Source: Persicaria tinctoria (Eukaryota > Streptophyta > Magnoliopsida > Caryophyllales > Polygonaceae). From it: a stretch of 64,000 bases of DNA. The notes under the pieces are model-generated. The model was not told where the DNA came from and searched no databases. It saw only the letters and a list, made by a program, of their open reading frames with translations. The stretch's first letter is position 1; each line of letters begins with the position of its first letter. Below are positions 1 through 13,099 of the stretch, piece after piece. The DNA lies in contig JBANSL010000004.1 in NCBI GenBank assembly GCA_037127255.1, positions 88,556,627 to 88,620,626 on the forward strand, written 5' to 3'. A program made the translations under genes and the position numbers.

Positions 1-390
1 GACGACCCTAAAAGACCAACTCCAAGAAGGTTGAGGAAGCTGCCGAAGAACGAAACCAAGCACCACCGAAAGTGGCACCGCGGGCCAGCGGTACAGCAGG
101 ACTTTATCTCCTGTGGGTAGTGCAGACGAACTCCGAGGACACTCGATCCCGGATACGGAGTCGCCCTGAGCGCACCACCACGACCCCAGTCAGTCCCGAC
201 TCCAGACTCCACAACCCCAACCAAGCAGAAGATCTCCTAGAAGCATCGGAAGCAGAGCCGCAAGCTGCTCGGCCAAAACGCCTACAAGATTTCACCTACA
301 AGAATATCATCAAGCCCTATCGGAATTTAATCAAACCTTTCGGGATTTCACCTACAATGAGGTGGGCTTATTCACAAAAATAAATCCACC
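1..390 (-). mobile_element. Non-LTR retroelement family fragment (poly(A)-tailed family A)
   Basis: The stretch matches the body of the better-preserved copy at 40360-42012, sharing the segment about accaagcaccaccga, the ggatacggagtcgccctga word and the ccaaccaagcagaaga word. In that copy the poly(A) end lies at the lower coordinate, so this copy reads on the minus strand and its 3' end lies outside the window. Short open frames here are incidental. Family assignment is by direct comparison inside this window. Confidence 0.6.
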
Positions 391-439
391 CATTTTTAGT
401 TAAGTTTAATTAATATATACTGTATAAGATTTTTTTTTT

Positions 440-1000
440 TATTGATTGGAGCATAGAACTTGGCGTGCAAGGACAGTACATCCAATCTTGCACGCCAAGG
501 CCAGACCCCAAGCAAACTCAACGGAGGTCGGAGGGAGATGGACCTCGCCATGGACTATCGGAGAAGACGACAACCAATGTCGCCGGCGATGCCACGTAGC
601 CCAGGCGAAAAGTTAAGTAGCCCCCGGCCACCAAAGAACACGAGCGACTACGGATAGCCACTGCGTCTAGGCCGGAAGAGCGAGATACGGTGACACCGCC
701 ACCAAGCGCTGACGGGCGGAGACGACCGGGGAGCAGGGAGAAACAACTCCTAGCGCCACCGATGTGGTTGTGGTCTAGCAAAGTCAGAATTTGTGATGCA
801 GAGCACGTGAGCCACTCGGACCAACGCACCCCGATTTGATATCTGAGAGAAATCCGACCCAAAATTGATCAAGACCGGTGCAAATCAGGGACAAAAACCC
901 CGAAAAAACAAAAGCCCCAACACAATTTTGGACTTCGAAAAGAATCCGAGGAAAGGAATCGGATTTAGGGTTTCGATGAATATGGACAAACGATGTTCAG
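440..1000 (-). mobile_element. GC-rich retroelement segment with 13-bp hairpin
   Basis: A GC-rich block that opens with a run of T and resembles the upstream part of family A copies at 11.85-13.09 kb and 41.2-42.0 kb (shared phrase about 'aaaagccccaa' followed by a cgattt/agggtttcgatgaat segment). A perfect 13-bp inverted repeat, CTTGGCGTGCAAG at 459-471 and its complement at 487-499, can form a hairpin with a 15-nt loop. It may be the 5' part of the copy that begins at 1, or a separate insertion. No convincing protein is encoded. Confidence 0.45.
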
Positions 1001-1456
1001 GCCTCCAACGAGGGTGATTTTCAGGCCTCCGAAGAGGTGGTTTTTCGACCTCCGAAGAGAGTGGTTGTCATGCCTCCGAAGAGGTTGGTTATCCGGCGTA
1101 GATGATCGGCGGAGGTCGCATTCTCCGGCTCCCAAAATGGGGTTTTTTCTCAGACGCTCAAAGAGAGCTTATTGCTGCTATAGAGTTTGTCAAGAGGTCT
1201 CCCATTTTTTAACAATTCTAATAAAGAATGGTCATTAACAACCACCACATGTAAAGGGTATTCAATATTTCTTATTTTAATTAGAGGCTATTCACTTATT
1301 CATCACAATGGCATCTTAAAAAAGGGTAGTACTTTTTGTAAAGTGCACAATAAAGAAAATGTTGATCATGAAGTCATACTTCAATTCATCAAATATTATA
1401 TAAAAAATATGTAATTGATTGCTCACCAAGAAGTGGTAAAAATGTATATTGTGGTT

Positions 1457-1690
1457 AGTCGGGGTGGCTCACTGGTGGGGAGTAAGGAGGGATGTCAGGA
1501 GGTCTCGGGTTCGATCCCTATCTCCGCATCTTTCATTGGATTAAAATTTAAGGTTTGCTTTGTTCCTTTCCAGTGGGTCGAGTTGATCGACGCAAGCCGG
1601 TTTATCTCATGCGTAGCTCTTACCGATTGGGTTACGTGCCCGGGGTTACCGGTTGGGTTACAGTATTACGTACTATTTTAATATTTTGTA
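1457..1690 (+). mobile_element. tRNA-derived SINE-like element
   Basis: A pol III-type internal promoter can be read: an A-box-like TGGCTCACTGG at 1465-1475 and a B-box GGTTCGATCCC at 1508-1518, spaced as in tRNA-derived SINEs. A tRNA-unrelated body follows, ending in T-rich sequence near 1680-1690. No clear target-site duplication was found, so it may be degenerate. A decayed tRNA gene is the alternative, but the cloverleaf does not fold well. Confidence 0.45.
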
Positions 1691-2056
1691 GAACGGAAAA
1701 TCCCTAAAAAAGAAAAAAGAAAAAAGGCTTACACGTGTGGCTGAGTCAGCAAAAGAAACAGAGACCGCGCTTTTAATGTGGATAAGAGCTGACATGGCAT
1801 CGTCTAAAGAACAAGGGAAAAAAAACAATTTCTTAATTAATTAATTAATTTCTGGAACTTAATCCACACATTAATTTGTGAATTTGGCACATTTTGGTGG
1901 ACACACGGAAATTGCATGTTTCTTTGTTGGATTTTTTGGATGATATAAACTCTCTAATTAAACACTTCCATCGTTAATACTGCGTTATACTTTCTGTGGG
2001 CTATTCTACATTTTTAGGGTTTTTTTCCTCCTTTTAAACCAATATTGTATTATACT

Positions 2057-2527
2057 CTAACTTGTATAATACAGGATAGGGACGGTTAAATAATTTAAAT
2101 TCTCACCAAACACACAACCCGAGCCATCGTCGAGTGTCGACACAGGGAGTCGGAGACGACAGCACTGCCATGCTCGTACTTGTTGGAATGTGGTTGTCTC
2201 ACATCGGTTATATAGAGAATACTTAAACAACATATAAGGTTGAAGGACTACTCCTCTCATGGCCAATTGATTTTGAGATGGAACCCCGTTCGGGTTTATG
2301 TGTTGCTCGAGTCTCCCGTATGTAGGTCCGCACACACGACCTCCCTCCAGCTTGTCTTTGACCCCACCGGACCCAGCCGACTTTAACAATACTGATCCCA
2401 ACAAATGAGGTCGGCAACCACCTCCCACCTCCAATTCCCCTCGATCCAACATCTTATCCATCTCCGACAACTGGTGTACCGCCGTGTCGGTAACCTCTCC
2501 CAACGCCAGCCTCCGTGATGTTGACAA
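2057..2527 (-). pseudogene. Minus-strand open frame interrupted by an LTR-like sequence
   Basis: The minus strand is open from an ATG at 2527 through about 43 codons of protein-like composition (it begins MSTSRRLALGEVTD). It then runs into the TG...CA-bounded sequence at 2181-2403, and codon-like sequence resumes beyond it down to about 2105. I do not recognise the protein. It is best read as a gene fragment, or a short unknown gene, broken by insertion of a terminal-repeat element. The frame through the insert is probably fortuitous. Confidence 0.3.
2181..2403 (+). mobile_element. Solo TRIM-like LTR
   Basis: A 223-bp sequence starting TGTTGGAATGTGG and ending GATCCCAACA. It has the TG...CA ends, the inverted TGTTGG/CCAACA termini and the 'ctcacatcgg' motif typical of plant TRIM-type LTRs (compare the TRIM at 45589-46197, which has 'cccacatcgg'). 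No matching 5-bp target duplication is visible and there is no second LTR, so a recombined solo LTR is the likeliest reading. Confidence 0.5.
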
Positions 2528-2581
2528 CCTCTCACCGTGTGCATAACATACCCGATAATATAAGATGGTTAACTTTTTAAC

Positions 2582-2586
<5 letters not shown>

Positions 2587-2628
<42 letters not shown>
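2587..2628. repeat. (TA)n microsatellite
   Basis: An uninterrupted TA dinucleotide run of about 42 bp in AT-rich DNA. Confidence 0.95.
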
Positions 2629-2637
<9 letters not shown>

Positions 2638-3080
2638 TTTAATTCTTTTTTGCAATTTAAGTACTTATTAGATTAGATTTTAGATAGGGGAGGTATAGGA
2701 TAAGAACTAATTTGGGAAAGATTCCCTACAAAAAAAAATGTGTACTTTAAGAATCTAATTTAAAATTTGGCTAAAGTATTTTAATCAAGGAGATGTTTTT
2801 TCTATAATGGGAACCATGGGTATATGATAGAAAAACCGTTTTTAAAACTGACCGTTTTAGAATTGGAACCGATGGTTCCACTATTTATCTTTTTTTTAAA
2901 AAAAAAAAAAACTTTATTTTTAATTAGGGGATTTTAGCTCAAAGCGTTCTAAACCCAACTCACGTACCACTTGAATCGGCGAACAACCAGCCTACAAGAT
3001 ACGTCAAAAATATATTAAAAAAGAAAAGAAAATGGGAATCGATGATTTTCAATCCAAGGTTTCAGATTCAAAAACAGAAG

Positions 3081-3442
3081 GGGTGTGTATGGTTACAATA
3101 TAAATAAGCTAAAAGTGTAAAAAATTTAACTGTTAAAAAAATAAACGGGTTTAAACGGTGTATGGGAACAACAAATAAGCTTTAGTCAGTTAAAAAAAGG
3201 GTTTATAAATAAGCGGCAGATTAAAACTTATTTTGAGGTTTATATTCCATAATTACTATTTTACCCCTTCTCTTTTATCTTATTTGGTTTGAAAGTACCA
3301 CAATACCCCTCATAAAAACCAAATAAACTCCACTTTTTACAAATAAACTGTTTTTCGCCCCATACGGAGTTTATATTTTTTCATAAATTTTTACCCTGTT
3401 TATAATTTTAGTCAGTTTATTAACCTCTTCCCATACGAACCC
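3081..3442. mobile_element. PIF/Harbinger-like MITE
   Basis: About 362 bp with terminal inverted repeats (left GGGTGTGTATGG, right end reading GGGTTCGTATGGG on the other strand) flanked by AAG at 3078-3080 and 3443-3445. A 3-bp duplication and GGG-starting ends fit Tourist/PIF-Harbinger MITEs. Relatives lie at 43660-43880 (right half only) and 48890-49153. Confidence 0.6.
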
Positions 3443-4039
3443 AAGGTTTACTCTGCTTTTGATTAAGATTCTTTTGAAGAAATTAGCGATCGGTGATTTC
3501 AGAACCTTGGCCATCTCTTCTTATATCCTTAATTAGAATTTGACATTTTTTTTATTAAATAAAGATAAAGTCAAAATTTTAATGAATATCTAAAATAAAA
3601 TTGGTTTAATCAAATAATAGCAATTTAAATGCCTTTGGATTTGTTCAAATGAATGCGCTGGTTTGATTAATCATTATCTCAAACTGCTTCTATATATTAG
3701 CACCTATTATTGGTTAAGCACATTGATAAGCAAATTTGATTCTCATGTACCACCAAAAAAATAATTGATAATTAAAAAGCCAAATATGGTTCTTAGACTC
3801 TGATAATTTTGGCTGATATATATGATCTGTTATATGTACACCACATATTTAGAGGTTAAACATGATATATTAATATTTGAAAATAACCGTAAGAATATGT
3901 GGATTTTTCTATAAAAAAAATATAAAATAATAACCTATGTTGAACAAACCCTAGGAAAGAGGATGAAAGAGGTTAAGTTAATTGGCCCTTTGCAATCTGA
4001 AAGGAAAATCATTCCTCTTTCTCTTCAATAAATGGATAG

Positions 4040-4435
4040 CTTGTGTTTGGCAAAAGCAAGTAGCTTTTCGTAGTTTATGATTTTGATATTCTACAGTATT
4101 AAATGAAATAAATATAAGATTTTAGTTTAATCAGCTTTTGAAAGCTTTCATCAAAAAAAAAAAGCTTTTGAAATCTAAGCTTTTCAACAGCTATTCACCC
4201 AAGCTTTTCGGAACTTATGATTTTGATATTCTACAGTCTTAAATGAAATAAATATAAGATTTTAGTTTAATCAGCTTTTGAAAGCTTTCATCAAAAAAAT
4301 AAAATAAAAAATAGCTTTTGAAAGCTTTTGAAATCTAAGCTTTTCAACAGCTATTCACCCAAGCTTTTCGGAGCTTTTGTTTTTTTATTCACAACTTTTC
4401 AACAGCTACTCTAACAGCTAGGTTTACCAAACACT
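4040..4435. mobile_element. MITE-like element with internal ~150-bp tandem duplication
   Basis: The ends carry inverted GTGTTTGGCAAA / TTTACCAAACAC words typical of plant MITEs. Inside, a segment of about 150 bp (from ttatgattttgatattctac to caacagctattcacccaagc) occurs twice in tandem, at about 4076-4204 and 4215-4362, differing mainly in an A-rich spacer. Nothing is encoded. Confidence 0.5.
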
Positions 4436-4439
4436 ATAC

Positions 4440-6570
4440 TAGCTTATTAACATATATTTAACTCAAATAATCTAACAGCTTCAGCAACCCAACAACTTCA
4501 GCTCTTCCAACAGCTACCATTTTGCCAAATATATTTGTAAATTATAATGCCCCAAGTGAAAATGACAAATTTTCAAAACGGTTGGAGTTGTTGGAGACGG
4601 TCAATTTAAAGGCAATTAATTTATTTTACATGGTTAGTTGGTCACCATTCACAATTGATAAGAAATTTTAATTTACAAAGTAAATCATCATTCAAACATA
4701 TGAAGAGATCAGATAGTATTTATATATCTGAAGTTGAGTCACACATTATTACCCTTTCACACTCCAAAATAATATGCTAGCCGGCACAAATTCTTATCCA
4801 AATTCTTCTAAATTATCCCCTACACGGCTACATTAATTCTAGTACATTTCAGGAGAAAATTATTATTATTTTTAAAAGAATAATATTGACTTTTTATTTT
4901 GTAATCCTAGACATAGAAATACGTTATAAGGAAAATAATACTCTGTAGTTTATTGATATACAAAAATAATTATGTAGAAAGATTAAATCTATGGTTATCA
5001 AATGATGAGGTTAGATTATGTATAATTGTGTAAACTGTTTTTACCGTGTAACTATGTAAGCATTAAAAACTATTTGTATCTAAATATCAAAAAAAAAAAA
5101 AAAAAAAAATCTTATCTATCACATGATTATATATTCAAATAAGTATAATTATTCATATTTAACAATACAATTATTCGACGAATAACTTTTACAATTCTCA
5201 TCTATTTAATCTTCTTATTCCAAGACTTTAAATTAACTCATAAATTAGACAATAATAGTTGCTTACACGGATTTGTACAATTATACTCATCAAGTGATAA
5301 CCTATGATGTGTATCAAAAACTTTGAACAAAAAATAAACCACGTGCGTGTATCGTACTCCGTATTTGCATTTGGGTTTATCAGTAATCCACGAGGTGGGC
5401 CCTTCCTGGCCCATTAAAGCCCAATTATTGATAATCACGTCAATTGGACGCGGTAGTACGGCCCGTTTTTGGAGGTATATGGATACCCATACCCGACCCT
5501 ACTGTATGGAACCCGGTTTCTTAAACGTGCGTCTTATAACGGCTACGTATAGAAAAAGGTTTATAATCAGGATTTTACTTTACAAGGCAGTGTTGGACGC
5601 AATACTAATAGTGTTTTAAAAACCGCGTTTAGAGGCTGCTTAGACACCGCTGGACGCTAGATGACTTTCCTCCGCCTAGCGTCACCACCCAAGTGGTCAT
5701 TTAAATCTAACTAGACGGACACCTAGACGCTAGACAACCCCTCACCATCTAGATTCCGGTTAGTATTTTTCAGAATATTGAGTACTACTATATGAAGCGG
5801 ACATGCTAACTAGTAACTACCACCGATGCAACCAGCATCCCTAGACAACACAAATGAAAATGATGTTAATATTTTATGTACCACATTATGATACATAAAA
5901 TATCACATTAGGAAAGTACAGTGGGAAAACCCAATTTGTACACAGTTCCAACATTGCATGTGATTTGAACCAACACAAAACGGTGAACAGCTATTGGATT
6001 ATAGATTTTTTATATATAAAAAAAAAAAAAAATTGGTGAACATCTTGCCCTAGGGAGTGGGACCAAGAGCCCCATTGTTTCCAGCTCATTTTCTATATGT
6101 AGTTAGACCTCTCAATCAAGGACAGGTTTATAGGTTTGATAGTTTACAGTGCATATCAATAATATATCGGTAGTTGAGTTGCATATCAGAACCTCCAAAT
6201 TCATGGTTTAGGTGTTGGGTATAACGGCTGAAAGGGATGAAACAGAAGCTGCAACAATGAGATGTAAATCAGGCACTAAAATGTAGATAGATTGATGGAT
6301 GTATAATTTGGACAAAACACACCAAATTCCACCAGAAATCCGAAAAACGACAGCAGGTATGACGGAATGTTCAGCCAGCGAAAGTTACCAACATTCACAT
6401 TTTAGACAAATCTGATTGATCACCCCCTTTCATTTGTGCAGCGCTTTTTCGTATCAAACCCAAAAGATCGCGAAAAAACAGTGTGACTCACCTACTATTG
6501 TGCTATAAGCAAACTATAAGAGTGTCGAATTCTGGCAGACTTGATCCTTTCAGCACAAGGTCATCCTAGC
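4440..6570. other. AT-rich intergenic DNA
   Basis: No gene is supported here. The stretch has poly(A) near 5090-5109, a GC-richer piece at 5340-5620 and 5610-5760 that looks like worn transposon sequence, and the region just 3' of the UBX-protein gene from about 6200. Confidence 0.6.
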
Positions 6571-6576
6571 AGCTCC

Positions 6577-9500
6577 CTAAATAGGCTCTAGATACAAGGC
6601 TTCCTGTTTGCTTGTTAAGCCAAGCTCGCTCAGAGTGGACAAGCCCTCGCCATCACAGAATGGTCTACGAGGGAATGGCCTTACCTGTAAAGGCAAAAAA
6701 CTAATGTTAGAGATTGTGGTAAAAGTAGTATACCACATTAAAAAAAAAATAAAAAAAAAAATAAACAAACTAACTGAACTTGCAGGATGGGAGGAACAGC
6801 ATAAGGGTTAAGATCACGAGAAGACGCAGAAAAATAAATCATTTACCACTCTGTAAGTCCCTGGCTTGAAAGCTCTACCAACATCGATGAAGTCATAGAG
6901 GGACTGCAAAGTCAAGACCAATCAGTTAAATTCATAAAAGCAGGGAGACATAAATGATTGAGAACATAGATCATGCTTGCACCAACTAGGATGTTAATGG
7001 AAGAATAAAACACGGACCTGTAATTTGTCAGATTTCAGGAATCTCCGGCCACGACGGCTTCCATCTGGCATTCGTACAACAAGATTTACCGCCTTGTCAT
7101 CATCAGCTGCAGGCTCCACAGGAAGAGAAGCCTCTTTAGCTGCTAAAAGTCTCTCAAGTTCCTGATAAGAAAGAGAGAGCGAGAGAGCTATGTAAAGAGC
7201 TTTCTAGATTCCATACAATAAGTATAGAATAATGCACGTACGAACTTTAAACCAAATTCGGCTTTCACTAGGCACGCGACTTGTAAAACAAAAGTCATCA
7301 TATTCACAAGCCTCAAAGCCAAACAAACACTTTATATTTCTAGTGGGACGAGAGTGACAAGAGTGAACAGACTAATAGATAAAAAAAAATCAATATATAA
7401 CAATAACATTGATGAAGGGTTAGCACCAAAAAGCTCCTCTCCTCTCCTCTCATCTCATCTTAAAGAAGATAGAGAGAGCATTTGCGAAGTCTACATAAAA
7501 CTTATTGATCAGACCTTGCAGATTAGTAATAATTTGATTGAGAACCAGCTGTTCAATACAGGATTGGAAAGGAACACACTCATTGGGCCATTACCTGTTC
7601 CTCCTCTAACTTTCGACGAGCTTCTTCCTCCTTCTGCCTTTCTTCAGCCAGTGCTGCTTCCCTGGCTGCTCTTTCTTCCTCTAAGGCTTTCAATTCCTTT
7701 TCTCTGTCAGCTTGAAGTGATGCAAGATATGCATCATCCTGGAAAGAGAAAGAAGAGTTGATAGCTGAAAGGCATCACACCATATTTGTGTTCAGGGAAA
7801 CTTGTGGAGAACAAATATAAAAGGAGAGAACATCGCATAGGAGGAATAGAGGACAAGAGAGATGGTTCCCACAGATTATTACGACATAGAAAGGACCAAA
7901 ATAACAAGATTTTAGAGGTTCCCATGCAAACCCTTCCAACTCTTTTTCCAGCAGAAAATGTCATTTTGCTCTACTGTCCTCTTACTCTCAAAACAAAATA
8001 TAAGGAGACAATGAACTTCTACAAACCTGCTGCTCTCGAATACTCCGCTGAGCAGCCAGACCTGGTGATGGCGGACGAGGGGCTCGCCAAGGTCTATTCT
8101 GAGCATATGAGTAGTTATATCCACCCTCTTCAGGAATCCCACCAAACATTGCAGCTTCCAGCATCACTGCTTCATCATGCTCCTCAGAGGAGATACCACC
8201 CCACTAAAAAACAGTGATAAAGTACATTATGATAACATACTATGCATAAGATTTAAAACTAGAAATATAAATGTGATTAGATATGCATATGGGATTGTAC
8301 AGTTGAGTACACTAAATGGAAAGAATACAGTTAGTGCTTAGTCCTATTTCTTATAATTCCCCCTTCCATTTTCACTTCCAATAGGGTTGGTCTTTGTCAT
8401 TTGCATAAGAACAACAAGTGGAAATGAAAGACAAACGCAACCACACTATGGCAAAAAAATGCATTTGCAAAGAGTCGAATGCAGACAACCAAAGAGAACC
8501 AAAAATATAGTCAAATGTTCTTCATTTTGAGTGTTGTGTTTCCAACTTTCCATTTGAGATGCAAAACATTGTTCTTTTGGCTCTAAAATATACAAAAATG
8601 TCATGATATATCAGTTATGCCTAAAAGATTTATTGGCATTGAAGATACCATACCTCATCAGATTGGAACGCATTCCCATTGACCTGCTGAGGCTGGTCAG
8701 CAACAACATGATCTGGGTCACTCAGTGAATGATTACCTTCATTTTGAACAGATGCATGAAGAGGATTGACAGAAGCATTGGGCATGCGTCTTGATCTATG
8801 CCTAACCAATGGCTGCTCTTCAAATTCATCAACCACATCTAGGGCAGAAGATGAAGTATCTGCTTCTTTCCTGTGCACATTTGCAGTCAAGTTTTCAGAA
8901 TGAAACCCTTGCTCCCCAAGTACAACCCTTTCAATAATGCCAATTAGGCGTAAGTATCATGATAAGGAAAAGCAAAAATAAGACAGATATGATTCAAATT
9001 GTGGATGGGGAAACAGTCAAGGCAACACTTAAAAATAAAGAATAAAAAGCCAAGTTGTACGAGAGTTGATAGCAATATATCGTGCTTGAGGTTGAGGTAA
9101 AAAGAATTGAAGAAAAACTTAAAAGTGATACCTCGCGTTTGGATCAGATACTTTCCCCATCCAATCCACATCAATTGACCTAGATGCACTTGGACTTGAG
9201 TCACCAACCATAACACCCAGCTCGCGTAGGGCTCTTTCTTGTTCTGCTGACTGGAGATGTAGAAAGCATCAAGAGGACATGAATTTTAAGTAAAGAGAGA
9301 AAGAAATTGCACAAAAGAGAAGTTAAATCACATGCATGCACAAAACATGATGAAGATCAGAAACACACCCTCAAAGACAAGGAAACGGCACGTGAAATCT
9401 CATCATCGTCAAGGTTGGGCTCCACTTCCAGAGGCACAGCATTGCTCACATCCTACAACCAAAAAGAAATATGATATCAAGAGTGAATGAAGAAAACCAA

Positions 9501-11628
9501 CCAAAATATAAACTTTTTGGGAACGCACATGATGCCTTTGGAGTTCAGCGTCTTTCTTTGAAGCCTCAATGGCAGCTCTTATCATTTCCTCCTCTAAATC
9601 ATTACCATCATATGGTGCATCATCAAAAACAGGTGCACTCGGTCTAGGGTGACTGTAGTAAGTTTGATCACCCAAGTAATGGGTATTAATATCAGATAGA
9701 TTGTCCATATCATCGTCTTCATTTGTGACAGTCCCACGGATTTCAGGCCCATGCCCTTGTTCAGTATCAGTGACATCCACGATGGTAGGACCATGTCCCG
9801 ACCGAGCAGATGACTCATTTCCATCCTTAACTTCTATTGGTATTTCTCTAACTTCTCTAGGGTGAGACACAATTGGTGCCCGATGCCTCGCATCAGAAAT
9901 GCTATCCAACAGACGACTACGATCAAACAGGTGATTTGTAAAATCTGGATCTAAGAGGGAGAATGGACTCAACCCCGTGGTGCCCGGAAACAAGGAAGGA
10001 GGACGCCGGGTCAAAATTTCTGGAGGATCGTCAATATCCATCAGATCATTATCAACAACAGAAACAGGCGCAGCTTGCCCGCTTCGTACAAAGACAAAAA
10101 ACAGGGATCATTAACCAGCAACTACGGAAAGCAGCTCAATCATTTAAATTTGCTTACAGATTAAGAACACTCTTTTTTCCAAAAATGGGGACTTACAGAT
10201 TTCTGTCTCCCTCGCTAAAATGTGCATTAACGGCTTGATTTAGATCACCATTGTGTTCCTGCAAGAAGAATATATAATCCAAATAAAGGATAACAACTTG
10301 GATAGTTGAATCAATTCAAACACCCTCTTGATGCCATCGGGGGAAAAGGCATGTACATTGTTAGCGGGTTTGTTGTTCTTGTAACTTGGACCAACTTAAT
10401 CCAATACACCCAAATAATATGCCATTAATGAACCAACAGAATTGGAGGGTAATCACAAGGTCATGAAAGAATGAGCCAGAGATTATATGAGAATAAGCAT
10501 AGCTTAGAAAATCAACCACTCCATCTATGATACTAGACTAAAAGAACTGATAAGCATAAATAAAAGGAAGCCACCATATCAAACTGGTTATTTAATTTCA
10601 AGACCTGCACATTGAGCTTGATCCTTTATGTTGGACCTTTTACATTCCTCTCTTTATGAACTTGCTTAGCAACAAAATTTGGAATTCCTTTAGGAAGAAA
10701 AAAACCTGTTGTTCAGATACTTGGTTATTAATAAATTTCTCAGAGTGCTGTCTTGCTTCGGTTTTGTACTTCCTCCTTATATCTTTTTTACTCTTCTTTT
10801 AAGACGCAATCAGAACCCACAAGCTCATTTACTCAATCCTAACTCCACCCCGGTGTCCCGGGTCAACATTCCATAATTACTTATAATGAATCAATGACCA
10901 ACTCCATATATCACCAGCTGATCAGCCAAAAATCATTTGACTAGATACAATAAAAGTATATGGCCAAAGATGATGATATTGCATTGGCATCACATCACAT
11001 GGAATGACCGCATATGAGTAAGCGAGATTAGCTATCACATACTGATGAATGAACCAGCAAATGATTAACAACAGATAGACATAGGCAAAACCACACACAA
11101 CTATTATGTCACATGACCAATGACCACCCCTTGCAAGAGCAACTACTACAGTTCTCAGGGAAATAATAATCGTGACTTGAAATAAGGTGCTTTGCTTGCC
11201 ATTAAATAACCAAAACCTACCACTAGTATTCACAATTTGCAGCGAGTCATCTACATTTGTGCAAATGGTAAAACAGCACTCGGATCAAAGACCAAAAAGT
11301 TTTCCTTCTCAACAAGTGTCATGTCAAGCATCAATGATCTAGCATTAACCAATCAAGCTGATCGATGATCGAAATGAAGCACAAAACCCTAACCATAGCC
11401 ATAGCCAGATTTCCAGACAAACTGCCTAGAAATCGAATCAGCATAGCAAAATTCGCAAAGAGCCTCAAACCTAAATTGACCTCCAATTGAGAACCAAAAC
11501 AGAAACCTAAAATTCAAACGGAGAACAAGAAGTAGAGATTTCACCTCGAGCCGCTGAACAGCGACCTCCTCCGAGGCACCGGTGATGCTCATGAAGGTGC
11601 CGATTGCTTCCCTATCGGGCCTCGCCAT
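6577..11628 (-). CDS. PUX8: Plant UBX domain-containing protein, PUX8-type (UBA-UIM-UBX)
   Basis: Predicted adaptor that binds ubiquitylated proteins and the AAA ATPase CDC48/p97. Eleven exons (minus strand, 5' to 3'): 11628-11545, 10258-10197, 10081-9529, 9452-9369, 9250-9132, 8927-8654, 8203-8027, 7738-7595, 7161-7018, 6903-6847, 6684-6577. All introns are GT-AG, the phases match, and they give 601 codons plus TAG with no stops. Domains: an N-terminal UBA-like region (residues 1-48, starting [12 protein letters not shown]); two ubiquitin-interacting-motif-like helices near 210-228 and 248-263; the block EEQPLVRHR; a charged coiled coil at about 452-510; a C-terminal UBX domain at about 523-601 with the p97-binding loop RPFPRRPF and the ending [13 protein letters not shown]. 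Arabidopsis PUX8 (SAY1) is of similar length and order, as I recall it. Intron 1 is the longest, about 1.3 kb. The gene appears intact; the symbol is by homology, so a close paralogue (PUX7/PUX9 type) is possible. Confidence 0.9.
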
Positions 11629-11811
11629 TGGCGTGAAATTGGAGTAGTGTAGCTTGAATCTCTGAGCTGGATTTTGATTCCAACAAGGGGAAAGGGCGAA
11701 GAAGATGGAATTTGGGAAGGAGAAATGGGAAATTTTGGAGAAACTGGGAGAAGTTGCGTTCGGTGCTCTCTCTCACTCTCTACAATGTTCTACGACTCTT
11801 GACCTTTACTT

Positions 11812-13090
11812 CTTTTTTTTCTTTTTTTTTTCCTTTTTTTTTTTTTTTGATAAGGAAATAATTCGAAGTCGGACCGGCCCGGACCTCGAGAGGCCGACAA
11901 AGTCGGCAGACGGCGAGAAACACACAACATAACAAAAGAAATACAACATAGAACAAATACCTAATACAACAAAGGAGCTACACGAAACAAACCCGAAAAA
12001 CCTCAAACCCTAAGCAAACTAACGGACACAGCAACGAGAAGATGGAGACCCGACGTGGTAAAGTGGATAGCGAGTGCATGGGACAGCACAGCTGACACGG
12101 TGTCTCGCCGCCGAAAAGACGGAAAGCAGCAATCCACGTAGGGCAAAGACAACGCCTGGGGAAGTGTGGATCACACGACGTTCCCTTTCACCTAGATGAA
12201 GGATCTTCGGAGACCACGAACACCACCAACACGATCACTTCGATCAACCAGGGCCGCAGAACTGCTCCTCAACCGAAACTAACCACGAACCAACAAACAG
12301 AACTCCAACCAACTCGAGAAAATGAAGCACGACCGCGAAAGGGCAAAGAGCGCAAGAGTAATCCGGAGGGCATTTCCGTGACTAATTTTACATATATATA
12401 CACATAGATATATATATGGAGTACAAGTTTAACCCCTTTTTTTTCCTTTTTCCTTTTTTACCAATGCATACCAAAGCAAAGTATTGGGCCAAAAAACTCA
12501 ACTTGGGGCCCAAGCCAAGCCCGAAGCAAGCCCGAAGCACAACTTGGAGCCCAAGCCAAGCCCGGAGCAAGCCCGACCCAAAGAGGTTGCAGATGCGACG
12601 GGGAGCCCACCCCAACCACGAAGATGGATAACAGGGCATTAGTTCGCCGGAACTGAACCACCGAGGGAGGAGCGGAAAGGCCGATTGAGCCAGCGTCAAG
12701 CCAAAGGGGCAACGACAAGGCACAACCGCCACTGTTGGGTAGAGACCACCGGGGATCGACGAAAGCCAGCAAACGCCGGATTGATTTCGGGCCGACCACA
12801 ACAGAGAAACAAAAAGATCGGGATCGGGAAGTGATCGGAGAACCAAAGGGACAACGAAGAATAGGGATTTGGGGACAAAAACCATAAAACCATAAAAGCC
12901 CCAAATCGATTTAGGTTTTGAATGAATTTCGACCAGACCGAGGAAGACCGGAGAGGGATATCACAACCACCACCGCAACCAACGAGGTCGTGGAACGGAG
13001 GCGAGACGGAGGTGGGCCAACCAAGGATCGAGGGACATCGCCCGAGCCGACGACGCCAAGGAGAAGCAACCTACGGAGCCGAAATTAAAT
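11812..13090 (-). mobile_element. Long copy of non-LTR family A
   Basis: On the plus strand it starts with a long T run (11812-11850), then the family core 'gaggccgacaaagtcggcagacggcg' region at about 11889-11915 and a GC-rich body to about 13090, so on the minus strand it ends in poly(A). It shares the gggcccaag-rich segment near 12485-12560 with the copy at 40360-42012. Overlapping minus-strand frames at 12388-12904 are open in more than one register, which suggests GC-rich leader sequence rather than a conserved protein. No target duplication was identified. Confidence 0.6.
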
Positions 13091-13099
13091 TTCATGAAA

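Noticed and set aside
11705..12006. Plus and minus frames through the poly-T tract
   Set aside because: Low-complexity phenylalanine/lysine runs created by the retroelement tail.
12388..12904. Overlapping minus-strand frames of 148-165 codons
   Set aside because: Open in more than one register of GC-rich retroelement sequence, no recognisable domain.
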